64,000 bases of DNA from Leucobacter musarum subsp. musarum. GTDB taxonomy: Bacteria; Actinomycetota; Actinomycetes; Actinomycetales; Microbacteriaceae. The translations under genes were made by a program, and so were the position numbers. Under the pieces are notes generated by a model, which was given only the letters and a program-made list of their open reading frames with translations, was not told the origin of the DNA and searched no databases. Below are positions 8,569 to 16,474 of this stretch, piece after piece. Location of the stretch: the NCBI RefSeq assembly GCF_001273845.1, contig NZ_JHBW01000063.1, positions 124,001 to 188,000 of the forward strand. Reading direction: 5' to 3'. The stretch's first letter is position 1. Each line of letters opens with the position of its first letter.

Positions 8569-9456
8569 ATGACCGCACGCATCGCATCCGCCCCGATCAG
8601 TTGGGGTGTCATCGAGGTTCCGAACTGGGGCCTGCAGCTGGGGCGCGAACGCGTACTCGGCGAGATGGTGTCGCTCGGCATCACGGCGACCGAGTTCGGC
8701 CCCGAGGGCTTCCTGCCCGATGCGCCCGCCGAACGGGCCGAGGCCTTGGCCGACGCGGGGCTCGCGGCCGTTGGCGGGTTCTTCCCGGTCGTGCTGCATG
8801 ACGCCGCGCAGGATCCGCTGCCCGCTATCGAGCGAGAACTCGAGGCGTACGTCGCTGCCGGGGCATCCACGCTGGTGCTCTCAGCGGTCACCGGTGGCGA
8901 GGGATACGACGGTGCGGCCGAGCTGAGCGATGCCGAGTGGCAGACGCTGCTCGCGAATCTCGACCGCGCGCTCGACGCGGCCGCCTCGGTCGGCGTCGTT
9001 GCGACGCTGCACCCGCACCTCGGCACCGTGGTCGAAGCGCCGGAGGCCGTGGAGCGCGTGGTCGCGGGCTCGCGCATTGGGCTCTGCCTCGACACCGGCC
9101 ACTACACGCTCGGCGGTGGCGATCCAGTCGCATTCGTGCAGCAGCACGCGGCCCGCATCGTGCACGCGCACCTGAAGGATGTGAATCTGAGCATCGCTGC
9201 GCGCGTGCGCGCCGGCGAGATCGACTACCGCGAGGGCGTGCGCCAGGGCATGTACCAGGCGCTCGGCGCCGGCGATGCGCGCATCGGCGAGATTCTCGCG
9301 GCCCTGCAAGGTGCCGGTTACGACGGCTGGTACGTGCTCGAGCAAGACACGGTCGTGGAGAACGACGACGATGCGACTCGCGCGCTCGACAATGCGCGCC
9401 GCAGCGTCGCATTCGTGCGCGCCGCGTTCGGTGAGGACACGGGGGCGTCGGCGTGA
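8569..9456 (+). CDS. Sugar phosphate isomerase/epimerase-type TIM barrel (IolE-like)
   Basis: 295 residues with SD AAGGAG before the ATG. Seen: APISWGV at the start, a motif shared with 2-keto-myo-inositol dehydratase IolE; metal-ligand segments TLHPHLGT, CLDTGHY, HAHLKDV and LEQD follow in the order of the xylose-isomerase-like / AP-endonuclease-2 fold. The role would be dehydration or isomerisation of the keto-sugar made by the flanking dehydrogenases, in the cytoplasm. Its TGA overlaps the GTG of the next gene by four bases. Confidence 0.88.
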   Translation: MTARIASAPISWGVIEVPNWGLQLGRERVLGEMVSLGITATEFGPEGFLPDAPAERAEALADAGLAAVGGFFPVVLHDAAQDPLPAIERELEAYVAAGASTLVLSAVTGGEGYDGAAELSDAEWQTLLANLDRALDAAASVGVVATLHPHLGTVVEAPEAVERVVAGSRIGLCLDTGHYTLGGGDPVAFVQQHAARIVHAHLKDVNLSIAARVRAGEIDYREGVRQGMYQALGAGDARIGEILAALQGAGYDGWYVLEQDTVVENDDDATRALDNARRSVAFVRAAFGEDTGASA

Positions 9457-10526
9457 CCGCTCAGGCGGAGCACGCCCCGCATCGGGCGCTGCGCATCGGG
9501 GCGCTCGGCGCATCGCGCATTGCCGATCTCTCGATCATTGAGGCGGCTGCCGAGACGGGTGATGAGCTGGCGGTCGTCGCTGCTCGGGATCCCGAGCGTG
9601 CTCGGCAGTACGCCCGTGAGAAGGGATTCACCGCCGCGGCCGAGACGTACGAGCAGGTGATCGCCGACGACAGTCTCGACCTGATCTACATCGGCCTCCC
9701 CAACGGACTGCATGCCGAGTGGACCGCGCGTGCGCTCGACGCCGGGCGCAATGTGCTCGTCGAGAAGCCGTTCGCCGCAAACCTCGCCGAATTCGATCGC
9801 GTCGCTGCCCGGCTCGAGCATTCGACCGGCTGGGCGTGGGAGGCCTTCCACTACGCCGATCACCCGGGCGTGCACCGTCTGATCGACCTGGTGCGATCGG
9901 GTGCGATCGGCGAGGTGCGGGCCATCGACGTGCACATGGAAATGCCCGACCCGGGAGCCGACGACCCCAGGTGGAACTTCGACCTCGCCGGCGGCACGCT
10001 CATGGATCTTGGCTGCTACGCGATTCACGCGCTGCTGCTGCTCGGTGATGCCGTGGGTGATGATGCGCCTGGTGGTGCCGGGCTGCCGGCCGGGGCCGAA
10101 CTGACCCTCGAAACCGCGCATGTGCAGCCGTACGCACCCGATGCTCGTCTCGATGCCACGGTCGTGGCTGAGCTGCGACTCGGCGGTGTGCCGGCCACGA
10201 TTCGCACGAGCATGGAGTCGGATTGGAACTTCGGCCTGCGCGTCACTGGCAGCCTCGGTGAAGTGGTGCTGCCAAACTTCGTGAAACCTCAGGAAGACGG
10301 GCGGCTCATCGTGCGCACCACGACCGGTGCGGGCGTTGAAGAGCGGGTTGAAGCACTCGGCTCGGTCTCGTCGTACACCTACCAATTGCAGCGCATCCGC
10401 GCCGCCGTGCGCAGTGGCGAGCGTGGCGCTGCAGGCATCGCTCGCTCGCGCCGCACGATGGCGCTCATCGACGAGATCTACACCGCGACGGGTCTGCCGC
10501 TGCGGCCCGGTCGGCTCACCGACTGA
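9453..10526 (+). CDS. Gfo/Idh/MocA family dehydrogenase
   Basis: 357 residues from GTG at 9453 (GTGA overlap with the gene before). Seen: RIGALGASRIADLSI at the N-terminus, LIYIGLPNGLHAEW, VEKPFAANL, and WEAFHYADHPGV, which is typical of the dihydrodiol-dehydrogenase-like branch of the family. NAD(P)-dependent oxidation of a polyol or keto-sugar is expected. It is the second dehydrogenase of this operon. Confidence 0.88.
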   Translation: MTAQAEHAPHRALRIGALGASRIADLSIIEAAAETGDELAVVAARDPERARQYAREKGFTAAAETYEQVIADDSLDLIYIGLPNGLHAEWTARALDAGRNVLVEKPFAANLAEFDRVAARLEHSTGWAWEAFHYADHPGVHRLIDLVRSGAIGEVRAIDVHMEMPDPGADDPRWNFDLAGGTLMDLGCYAIHALLLLGDAVGDDAPGGAGLPAGAELTLETAHVQPYAPDARLDATVVAELRLGGVPATIRTSMESDWNFGLRVTGSLGEVVLPNFVKPQEDGRLIVRTTTGAGVEERVEALGSVSSYTYQLQRIRAAVRSGERGAAGIARSRRTMALIDEIYTATGLPLRPGRLTD

Positions 10527-10562
10527 CTAGCCGACACTGAGACACCAGAGGGAGACCCCACC

Positions 10563-11369
10563 ATGCAGCAGTTGCTCGCAGACACCATCCTGCTCGTCAC
10601 CGGCGGCACGCAGGGCCTCGGCCGCGCCGTAGCCGAGGCCGCCGCGCGCGAGGGCGCGACGGGCATCGCGATCGTCGGTCGCAGCGCCGAGAAGGCGGAG
10701 GTGGCGCTCGCAGCGATCCGCGCTGAGGGCGCGGCCGCCGGCACCCCGGGCTTCGAGGCGATCGCGATCATCGCTGACCTGAGCGTGCCCGGTGAGGCCG
10801 AGCGCGCCGTTGCCGACACGATCGGGCGCTTCGGGCGCATCGACAGCCTCGTCAACGCGGCCGGCGCCACCAGTCGCGGCACCCTGCTCGACACCACCCG
10901 CGAGCTGCTCGACGAGCACCTGCACCTCAACATCACGGTGCCGTTCATGACGATGCAGGGCGCGGTGGCCGACATGCGCAGCCGCAAGTCGCCGGGCACG
11001 ATCCTCAACGTCATCTCGATGTCGATGCACGGCGGGCAGCCGTACCTGGCGCCCTACGTCGCGTCGAAGGCGGGGCTCGCGGGCCTCACCAAGAACGCGG
11101 CGTTCGCACACCGCTTCGACCGCATTCGCATCAACGGGCTCAACATCGGGTGGACGGCGACGCCCGGCGAGGCCGTGACGCAGCAGACGTTCCACGATGC
11201 CGACAGCACCTGGCTCGAGCAGGCGGAGGCCGCGCAGCCGATGGGCAAGCTCGGCCAGCCCGACGAGATCGCCGACGCGATCGTCTTCCTGCTCAGCTCG
11301 CGCAGCGGCGTCGTCACCGGGTCGATCATCGACTGGGATCAGAACGTGCCCGGCGCCTACGACCAGTAA
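10563..11369 (+). CDS. Short-chain dehydrogenase/reductase (SDR)
   Basis: 268 residues with SD GAGGGAG just before the ATG. Seen: cofactor motif TGGTQGLGRAV, DLSVPGEAERAV, NAAGATSRG and the catalytic Tyr-Lys pair in YVASKAG; the serine lies in NVISMSMHG. Classical SDRs oxidise or reduce hydroxyl/keto groups with NAD(P)H. The operon context suggests a sugar or cyclitol intermediate. The C-terminus (GSIIDWDQNVPGAYDQ) is unusual in ending on the common VVTGSIIDWDQ motif seen in polyol SDRs. Confidence 0.88.
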   Translation: MQQLLADTILLVTGGTQGLGRAVAEAAAREGATGIAIVGRSAEKAEVALAAIRAEGAAAGTPGFEAIAIIADLSVPGEAERAVADTIGRFGRIDSLVNAAGATSRGTLLDTTRELLDEHLHLNITVPFMTMQGAVADMRSRKSPGTILNVISMSMHGGQPYLAPYVASKAGLAGLTKNAAFAHRFDRIRINGLNIGWTATPGEAVTQQTFHDADSTWLEQAEAAQPMGKLGQPDEIADAIVFLLSSRSGVVTGSIIDWDQNVPGAYDQ

Positions 11370-11409
11370 CGCTACTTTTCACGTACGGCAAGAACACCAG
11401 AGGAGCACC

Positions 11410-12408
11410 ATGAAGATCGGCATCATCGGCACGGGCGTGATGGGCGCCTTCCATGCGCAACTGCTGCACGAGCAGATTTCGGGGGCGACCGTCGTGGCCG
11501 TCGCCGATCCCGATGCCGAGCGCGCGGGGGCCGTCGTCGCGGCGATCCCGGGCGCGGTCGCGTACACCGACCCGCTCGAACTGATCACCGCCGACGAGGT
11601 CGAGGCCGTTCTTATCGCGTCGCCCGATTTCTTGCACGCCGAGCAGACCCTCGCGTGCATCGCGGCGGGCAAACCGACGCTGTGCGAGAAGCCCCTGTCG
11701 TATTCGGTTGAAGACGCGGATCGCGTGATCGCCGCGCACCGCGCCGCCGTGGGCGAGGGCACGCCGCTGGTGCACCAGGGCTTCATGCGCCGCTTCGATC
11801 CGGGGTACGTCGAGCAGAAGCGCGAGGTCGACTCGGGTGTGCACGGGCGCCCGGTCATGGTGCACTCGATCGGCCGCGGCGTCACCACCGGCCCCGGTGC
11901 CACCGACGAGACCGTGATCTACAACTCTGCGATCCACGACCTCGACATCGTGCCGTGGCTGCTCGGCTCGCCCGTCACCGAGGTGTCGTGGCACGCGCCC
12001 GAGACCCCGAGCTCGACGAGCGGGGGGCTTCGTGAGCCGTTCTTCCTGCTGCTGCGCACCGCCGACGGCGCGCTGTCGACCGTCGAGAACTCGCTGAATG
12101 CGCGCTACGGCTACGACATGCGCTCCGAGGTACTGTGCGAGACGGGCGCGGTCTCGATTACCGAACCGCATCGCGTGCAGTCGTTCTCGAACCTGGCGGC
12201 GAGCACCGGCATTCCGGTCGACTTCCGCCCGCGCTACGCAGAGGCATACCGCCTCGAGCTGCAGGAGTGGGTGACGGCGCTGAACGAGGGTCGCGCGCCC
12301 ACGCTCGCGACGGTCGAAGACGGTGCGCAGGCGACCCGTGTCGCCGCGGCCGCTGTCGCCTCCATGCACTCGGGCGGCGCGTTCGTGCGCGTGGAGGCCG
12401 GCGCATGA
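11410..12408 (+). CDS. Gfo/Idh/MocA family dehydrogenase (inositol 2-dehydrogenase-like)
   Basis: 332 residues from ATG at 11410, chosen because AGAGGAG (11399-11405) precedes it; a longer upstream frame overlaps the SDR. Seen: MKIGIIGTGVMGAFHA, PDFLHAEQTLACIAAGK, CEKPLSY, and FMRRFDPGY, all close to IolG-type myo-inositol 2-dehydrogenases. It is the best candidate in the operon for a true inositol dehydrogenase. Its stop overlaps the ATG of the next gene (ATGA). Confidence 0.88.
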   Translation: MKIGIIGTGVMGAFHAQLLHEQISGATVVAVADPDAERAGAVVAAIPGAVAYTDPLELITADEVEAVLIASPDFLHAEQTLACIAAGKPTLCEKPLSYSVEDADRVIAAHRAAVGEGTPLVHQGFMRRFDPGYVEQKREVDSGVHGRPVMVHSIGRGVTTGPGATDETVIYNSAIHDLDIVPWLLGSPVTEVSWHAPETPSSTSGGLREPFFLLLRTADGALSTVENSLNARYGYDMRSEVLCETGAVSITEPHRVQSFSNLAASTGIPVDFRPRYAEAYRLELQEWVTALNEGRAPTLATVEDGAQATRVAAAAVASMHSGGAFVRVEAGA

Positions 12409-13454
12409 GCAACGCGAGCGGGCGCGTGCTGCCGCAGCCGAACGTGCCCGACCCGCGCGCGGTCGCCCCGAAGCGCTGGGCGATCCTCGGCACCGGATGG
12501 ATCGCATCGAAATTTGTCGAGGCGCTGCAGGCGTCGACCGCGCAGCAGGTCGTGGCGGTCGGATCGCGCACGCTCGACCGCGCCCAGCAGTTCGCCGACC
12601 AGTGCGGCATCGCGCACGCCTACGGCTCGTACGAGGAACTCGTCGCGAGCGATGTCGACGTCGTGTACGTCGCGACCGGGCACCTCGACCACGTCGCGCA
12701 CGCGAGTCTCGCGATCGAAGCCGGCAAGCCCGTGCTGGTGGAGAAGCCGATGGCGCCGCGTCTCGCCGATGTCGAGCGGCTCGTCGAGCTCGCGCGATCC
12801 CGCGGCGTCTTTGCCATGGAAGCTGTCTGGACGCTCGCGTTGCCGCGCTTCTCGGTCGTGCGCCAGGTGCTCGAGGCCGGGCTGCTCGGCGAGATCGTCG
12901 AGGTGCACGCCAACCTCGGCGAGCGGCTCGTCGACCACCACCGCGCCATGGACCCGGCTCAGGGCGGCGGCGTCATGAACGACATCGGCTCGTACACGCT
13001 GATGTTCGCGAACGAGATCATTCCGGGGCTCGAGGTGCGTACGGCTCACGGCCGGCGCGAGGTCGTGCCCGGGGTCGAGGCTCCGGGTGCCGTCGGGGCT
13101 TTCCATGCGCTGCTCGGTGACGCGCAGGATCGCCTCGCCACCGTGAGCGCATCCATGCTCGCGGATACGCCGACCACCGCCTATATCGCGGGAACCGAGG
13201 CGACCCTCGTGCTCGATGCGCCGTTCTACCAGCCCGGTCCGGTCGAGGTGCGCTTCCACGACGGTGAGGTGCTGCGGTGGCACGAGGAGCCGCTCGCGCA
13301 CACGCAGTTGTTCTGGGAAGCGCTTGAAGTGGCCCGCTGCCTTGAAGCCGGGCTTACCGAGTCGCCGCTTCGGCCCCTCGACCGCACGGTGGAGACCATT
13401 GCGCTGCTTGAGCGTGCACGCGAGCTGATGGGGGATCCGCTCGACGTCGCTTAG
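12405..13454 (+). CDS. Gfo/Idh/MocA family dehydrogenase
   Basis: 349 residues from ATG at 12405, overlapping the previous stop. Seen: WAILGTGWIASKFVEAL, VYVATGHLDHVAHA, VEKPMAPRL and FAMEAVWTLALPRF, the pattern of the dihydrodiol-dehydrogenase/oxidoreductase branch. It is the last gene of the operon; its TAG overlaps the stop of the convergent gene at 13451 by four bases, so no terminator lies between them. Confidence 0.88.
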   Translation: MSNASGRVLPQPNVPDPRAVAPKRWAILGTGWIASKFVEALQASTAQQVVAVGSRTLDRAQQFADQCGIAHAYGSYEELVASDVDVVYVATGHLDHVAHASLAIEAGKPVLVEKPMAPRLADVERLVELARSRGVFAMEAVWTLALPRFSVVRQVLEAGLLGEIVEVHANLGERLVDHHRAMDPAQGGGVMNDIGSYTLMFANEIIPGLEVRTAHGRREVVPGVEAPGAVGAFHALLGDAQDRLATVSASMLADTPTTAYIAGTEATLVLDAPFYQPGPVEVRFHDGEVLRWHEEPLAHTQLFWEALEVARCLEAGLTESPLRPLDRTVETIALLERARELMGDPLDVA

Positions 13455-13789
13455 CTATCGGTGGATGACCCGCCCGGCGATCCCATGAGGCCCTCGGGCA
13501 TCTCAAGCTGTACGGCCGGCGGCTGGGGAGGCGCGCTGGCCGCGTTGACCGCATACGCGGTGCCGAATCCGCCGCCGAAGGCGAGGATGGCGATGCCGAG
13601 AGCCGCGACACCGGCGCGCAACGGGGAAAGCCAGCGCCGGCGGCTCGTGGGGGTGTCCGCGAACGTTTCGCCGAGACGAGACCGATCGACCGCGCGCTCG
13701 AATGCCGCGGTGGGGGGCGCGGGAGTCGAGAGAGAAGGGGCGGTGCGGTCGGTTTCTGCCGCGGAATCCGGGATCGCTGGGCGGGTCAT
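13451..13789 (-). CDS. Small single-pass membrane protein of unknown function
   Basis: 112 residues. Seen: a Pro/Ala/Thr-rich N-terminal half of about 50 residues, Arg cluster SRRRW, one hydrophobic segment (AGVAALGIAILAFGGGFGTAYAV) and a short Pro-rich outer tail. No family recognised. The stop overlaps the end of the convergent dehydrogenase operon. Confidence 0.65.
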   Translation of the reverse strand: MTRPAIPDSAAETDRTAPSLSTPAPPTAAFERAVDRSRLGETFADTPTSRRRWLSPLRAGVAALGIAILAFGGGFGTAYAVNAASAPPQPPAVQLEMPEGLMGSPGGSSTDS

Positions 13790-13895
13790 GATTCGAGTGT
13801 GCGCGCCGATGCAATGCGCAAGCTATGCGCGAACTGCGCGTCCGCTCCATTGCTGGGTAAACGGCATCCCGGCTTGCTCCGTTCGCGGAAGCGAA

Positions 13896-14306
13896 TTACC
13901 TCGTTCCGGTGGTGGCGCTTCTCCGAACGAACGGCATGAACAGGAACGTCGCACCCACCGCAAGAAGCGCGCCTGCTGCGGGAACCAACCACATGGTCCG
14001 GGCTCCCGTCGCAGCGAGCGACTCCGGGTGGATGATTCCTGACTTCGGTTCTGGTGTCGCTGGGGCTGGTGGTGTCAGTGAAGCGGGGGGCTGAACCGTC
14101 AGAGTGTCTGACAGGGTGTGCGATCCCCGCTCGTTGGTCGTCTGCAGTGTGAATGAGAACGTGCCGGCTTCGGTGGGAATTCCACTCAGCTCTCCTGACG
14201 AGCTCAGTGAGAGCCCCGGTGGCAATGCGCCGTCAGCGTGCGCGACGTCACCGCCTCCAGTGACGGAGTACGTGTATGCGTGGGCCACTCCGACAGTTGC
14301 TTCGGG
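13896..14306 (-). pseudogene. Cut-off C-terminal half of LAATG surface protein (putative Ig domain plus sorting signal)
   Basis: This stretch is in the same frame as the gene at 14307-15266 and is separated from it only by TAA at 14307-14309. Directly after the stop the frame reads PEATVGVAHAYTYSVTGG, the classic first strand of a putative Ig (He_PIG) domain, followed by GALPPGLSLSSSGELSG. It ends with a Pro-rich linker, the sorting motif LAATG (14004-14018), a hydrophobic segment and a basic tail (RRSATTGTR). Without readthrough this half has no start codon with a ribosome site (only GTG at 14288), so the protein would lose its wall anchor. Confidence 0.7.
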
Positions 14307-15266
14307 TTAGCGTCCATCGAGGCGTGGATGCGGTGTCACCGGTGTCACCACGGCGTCTGTCGCCGCAGTCGCAGTCAATTCTGTTGCTCCAATGCGGCCC
14401 GCGATATCGGAGTCGATGCCAGAGGCCTGGAACACGTGTCGAACGGCGCCAGAAACGTCATCGGCGTCCGTGAATAAGTACTGCGCGGTGCAGTCCATTT
14501 CCCCGCCTGGTGCGAGGACGCGATCGGGACATTGGGGAGCGAGGGCCTGTGATGATTCCCTGACCGTGACGTTGAGCGGGACGAGCGAGTGGTTTGCGAC
14601 GTTGATGAGGTAGTCCACGGAGTCGGGTGCTGCCGTGAGGGTCGTGGCGATCGAGAGAGCGGCGTTTCGATCACTCGCGATCGCCACGGGAGTCGTCGAA
14701 TTGACGGCAACATAGGGCGACAGCTGCTCTTCGCACGCCGGCTGCGGTGTGGCGATGGTCCACACGGTATCCATCGACTCCTCTCCCGTGCTCGTGGGAA
14801 CGCTCAGCGAGCGGCGACTGTCCCCGATTCGGCAGTCAGCGCCGGAGGTGAACTCATCGGTCGCCGGGGCGAGCGCTTCGGTCAGCGAGATGGTTGCCTC
14901 GAACTCGTTGTCCCACGTCACATCGGCGAAGGTGACGGTGTAATCGCCGGCATTGGGGAGGAACACGACTGTCGGTGTACCCGACATCGTCACATCTGCG
15001 ACCTCGTTCCCGCTCTTGGCGTCGGTGACGACCACTCGGCATTCGTGCCCCGGCAGGTATTCGAGCTCAGACATCGCGAAGTAGTTTTCGGCGCCTCCAT
15101 CTGACGTGTCAGAGATGACACCGACGCATCCGCTGGCGACCCAGAAGTCGAGCGGCTCGGCGGTGGCCGCGGTCGCACCTCCCAGGCTCGCGACGCCGCT
15201 CGCGCTGAGAAGCGCGAGGCCGAGAGCCGCGTTCCGTGGTCGGTTGGTGTGTCTTTTTGTGCGCAT
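14307..15266 (-). CDS. Secreted surface protein, truncated by an in-frame stop
   Basis: 319 residues from ATG at 15266, preceded by GAGGAAGG. Seen: a signal peptide (basic start, hydrophobic ALGLALLSASGVASLGG, cleavage near TAEP), then beta-rich extracellular domains with four or more cysteines. The reading frame stops at TAA (14307-14309) in the middle of the linker to an Ig-like domain; the missing part with the LAATG sorting signal is still intact downstream in the same frame. As it stands the product would be secreted rather than wall-anchored. The original gene spans 13896-15266. Confidence 0.75.
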   Translation of the reverse strand: MRTKRHTNRPRNAALGLALLSASGVASLGGATAATAEPLDFWVASGCVGVISDTSDGGAENYFAMSELEYLPGHECRVVVTDAKSGNEVADVTMSGTPTVVFLPNAGDYTVTFADVTWDNEFEATISLTEALAPATDEFTSGADCRIGDSRRSLSVPTSTGEESMDTVWTIATPQPACEEQLSPYVAVNSTTPVAIASDRNAALSIATTLTAAPDSVDYLINVANHSLVPLNVTVRESSQALAPQCPDRVLAPGGEMDCTAQYLFTDADDVSGAVRHVFQASGIDSDIAGRIGATELTATAATDAVVTPVTPHPRLDGR

Positions 15267-15377
15267 GGCTGCCTTCCTCGAACATGTGACGCGCGCCTGC
15301 GGCTCCGGTAGTGCTGAGCGACGCGTCCGACGTGCGGGCAGCAGGAAGGCAGGAGAAAAGATAATCACGCGTATATC

Positions 15378-15390
15378 GTATTTTAAATAC
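15378..15390. promoter_or_regulatory. AT-rich palindrome upstream of the surface protein gene
   Basis: GTATTT-T-AAATAC is a perfect 6-bp-arm repeat in an AT-rich island of the 207-base gap between the surface protein gene and a TetR gene. It could be an operator or part of the minus-strand promoter. No clear -35 was identified. Confidence 0.3.
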
Positions 15391-15473
15391 TACGCGATAC
15401 TCGAGGGGGTTGAATCCAACAGCGGTTGTCCACGCTGTTCACCCGTGGCGTGCGGGGCAGGAGCGGCTCCTCG

Positions 15474-16085
15474 TTACGCCAGATTCAGGGCTGCCAGCAC
15501 GCCTTCGGCGTGCCGTGCAATCGCAGGGTCATCGGGTGCCTCGTCTAGGCCGAGCAGGCGCCGTCGGTGCGCTTCGCCGGTGAGTGCGGCGAAGAGGAGT
15601 TCGGCCGTTGGTCTCGCCGGGTGGTTGCTCGAGCCTGAGGGCTCGTTCGGCATCGACTTGAGCAGCGCGGTCAGCTCTTCGATCGACCGCTGCGGCCCTT
15701 CGGCGTAGAACGCTGCGGCGACCTCCGGGTATCGAGTCGCCGCAGCGATCACGGCGCGGTGCACGCCGATCGCCTCGTCGCTCAGCAGGGTCGTGACGAG
15801 AGTGGTCGCGTACTCGCGCAGCGGTTGCGGGGTGCGTGTCGGATCACCCGGCCCCGACGTCTGCGCCGCGTCGTGCAGTCGCCGCACCGCTGCGCGCACC
15901 AGCCCACCACGGTCGACGTAGTCGCGGTAGAGCGTGCGTTTGGCGACGCGAGCCTCCACTGCGACCCGGTCGAAGGTCAACGCGTCGAACCCATCGCTGG
16001 TGAGCAGGCGGGTAACGACAGCGGCGACACGCGCTGTGCGCTCGACGCTGTCGGCGGCGGTCGGTCGCCCACGTTTTGACTCCAT
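15474..16085 (-). CDS. TetR-family transcriptional regulator
   Basis: 203 residues. Seen: N-terminal helix-turn-helix with RTARVAAVVTRLLTSDGFDALTFDRVAVEARVAKRTLYRDY, the TetR pattern, followed by an all-helical ligand domain. It lies divergently to a DUF952 gene with inverted repeats in the 57-base gap, so it probably represses itself and perhaps that neighbour. Confidence 0.87.
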   Translation of the reverse strand: MESKRGRPTAADSVERTARVAAVVTRLLTSDGFDALTFDRVAVEARVAKRTLYRDYVDRGGLVRAAVRRLHDAAQTSGPGDPTRTPQPLREYATTLVTTLLSDEAIGVHRAVIAAATRYPEVAAAFYAEGPQRSIEELTALLKSMPNEPSGSSNHPARPTAELLFAALTGEAHRRRLLGLDEAPDDPAIARHAEGVLAALNLA

Positions 16086-16088
16086 AGG

Positions 16089-16122
16089 AGTAGTCTACTC
16101 GTGAATGCTACGAAACCGTTTC
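16089..16122. promoter_or_regulatory. Two short inverted repeats in the tetR/DUF952 gap
   Basis: AGTAG-T-CTACT (16089-16099) and GAAAC-C-GTTTC (16112-16122) are both perfect 11-base inverted repeats, 23 bases centre to centre, between divergent starts. They are good candidates for TetR-type operators. Confidence 0.45.
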
Positions 16123-16142
16123 ATTAGCGAGGAGTCGAGAAG

Positions 16143-16463
16143 ATGACCGACCTGATTCACCACATCGCGATCGAGGACGACTGGGAGATGAGCCGGGGCT
16201 TCGGCGAGTACGAGGTGGCGACGCGGGGCACGCACCTCGACGATGCCGGGTTCATTCACGCCGCAACCGCCGAGCAGGTGCCGCAGGTGCTGGCAGCTCG
16301 CTACGCCGACATCTCGCTGCCGCTGCTCGACATCGCGATTCGGCTCGACGCGCTCGCCGCAGCCGGTATCGACGTGGAATGGCACGACGGCTTCCCGCAC
16401 ATCATGGGTGCGATCCCGATGACTCGCGAGATCGTGGCGTCAGAGTTGCCCCTCGCTCGCTGA
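16143..16463 (+). CDS. DUF952 family protein
   Basis: 106 residues with SD GAGGAG upstream. Seen: IHHIAIEDDWEMSRGFGEYEVATRG, then DDAGFIHAATAEQVPQV, and DVEWHDGFPHIMGAIPM; these are the conserved positions of DUF952, a small fold of unknown activity. Divergent from the TetR gene and 12 bases from the convergent amidase stop. Confidence 0.8.
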   Translation: MTDLIHHIAIEDDWEMSRGFGEYEVATRGTHLDDAGFIHAATAEQVPQVLAARYADISLPLLDIAIRLDALAAAGIDVEWHDGFPHIMGAIPMTREIVASELPLAR

Positions 16464-16474
16464 CGCGGCGACCG

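Noticed and set aside
14307..14309. Programmed stop-codon readthrough or selenocysteine in the surface protein gene
   Set aside because: The codon is TAA followed by CCC, not TGA, and there is no downstream structure suggesting recoding; mutation or sequence error is simpler.
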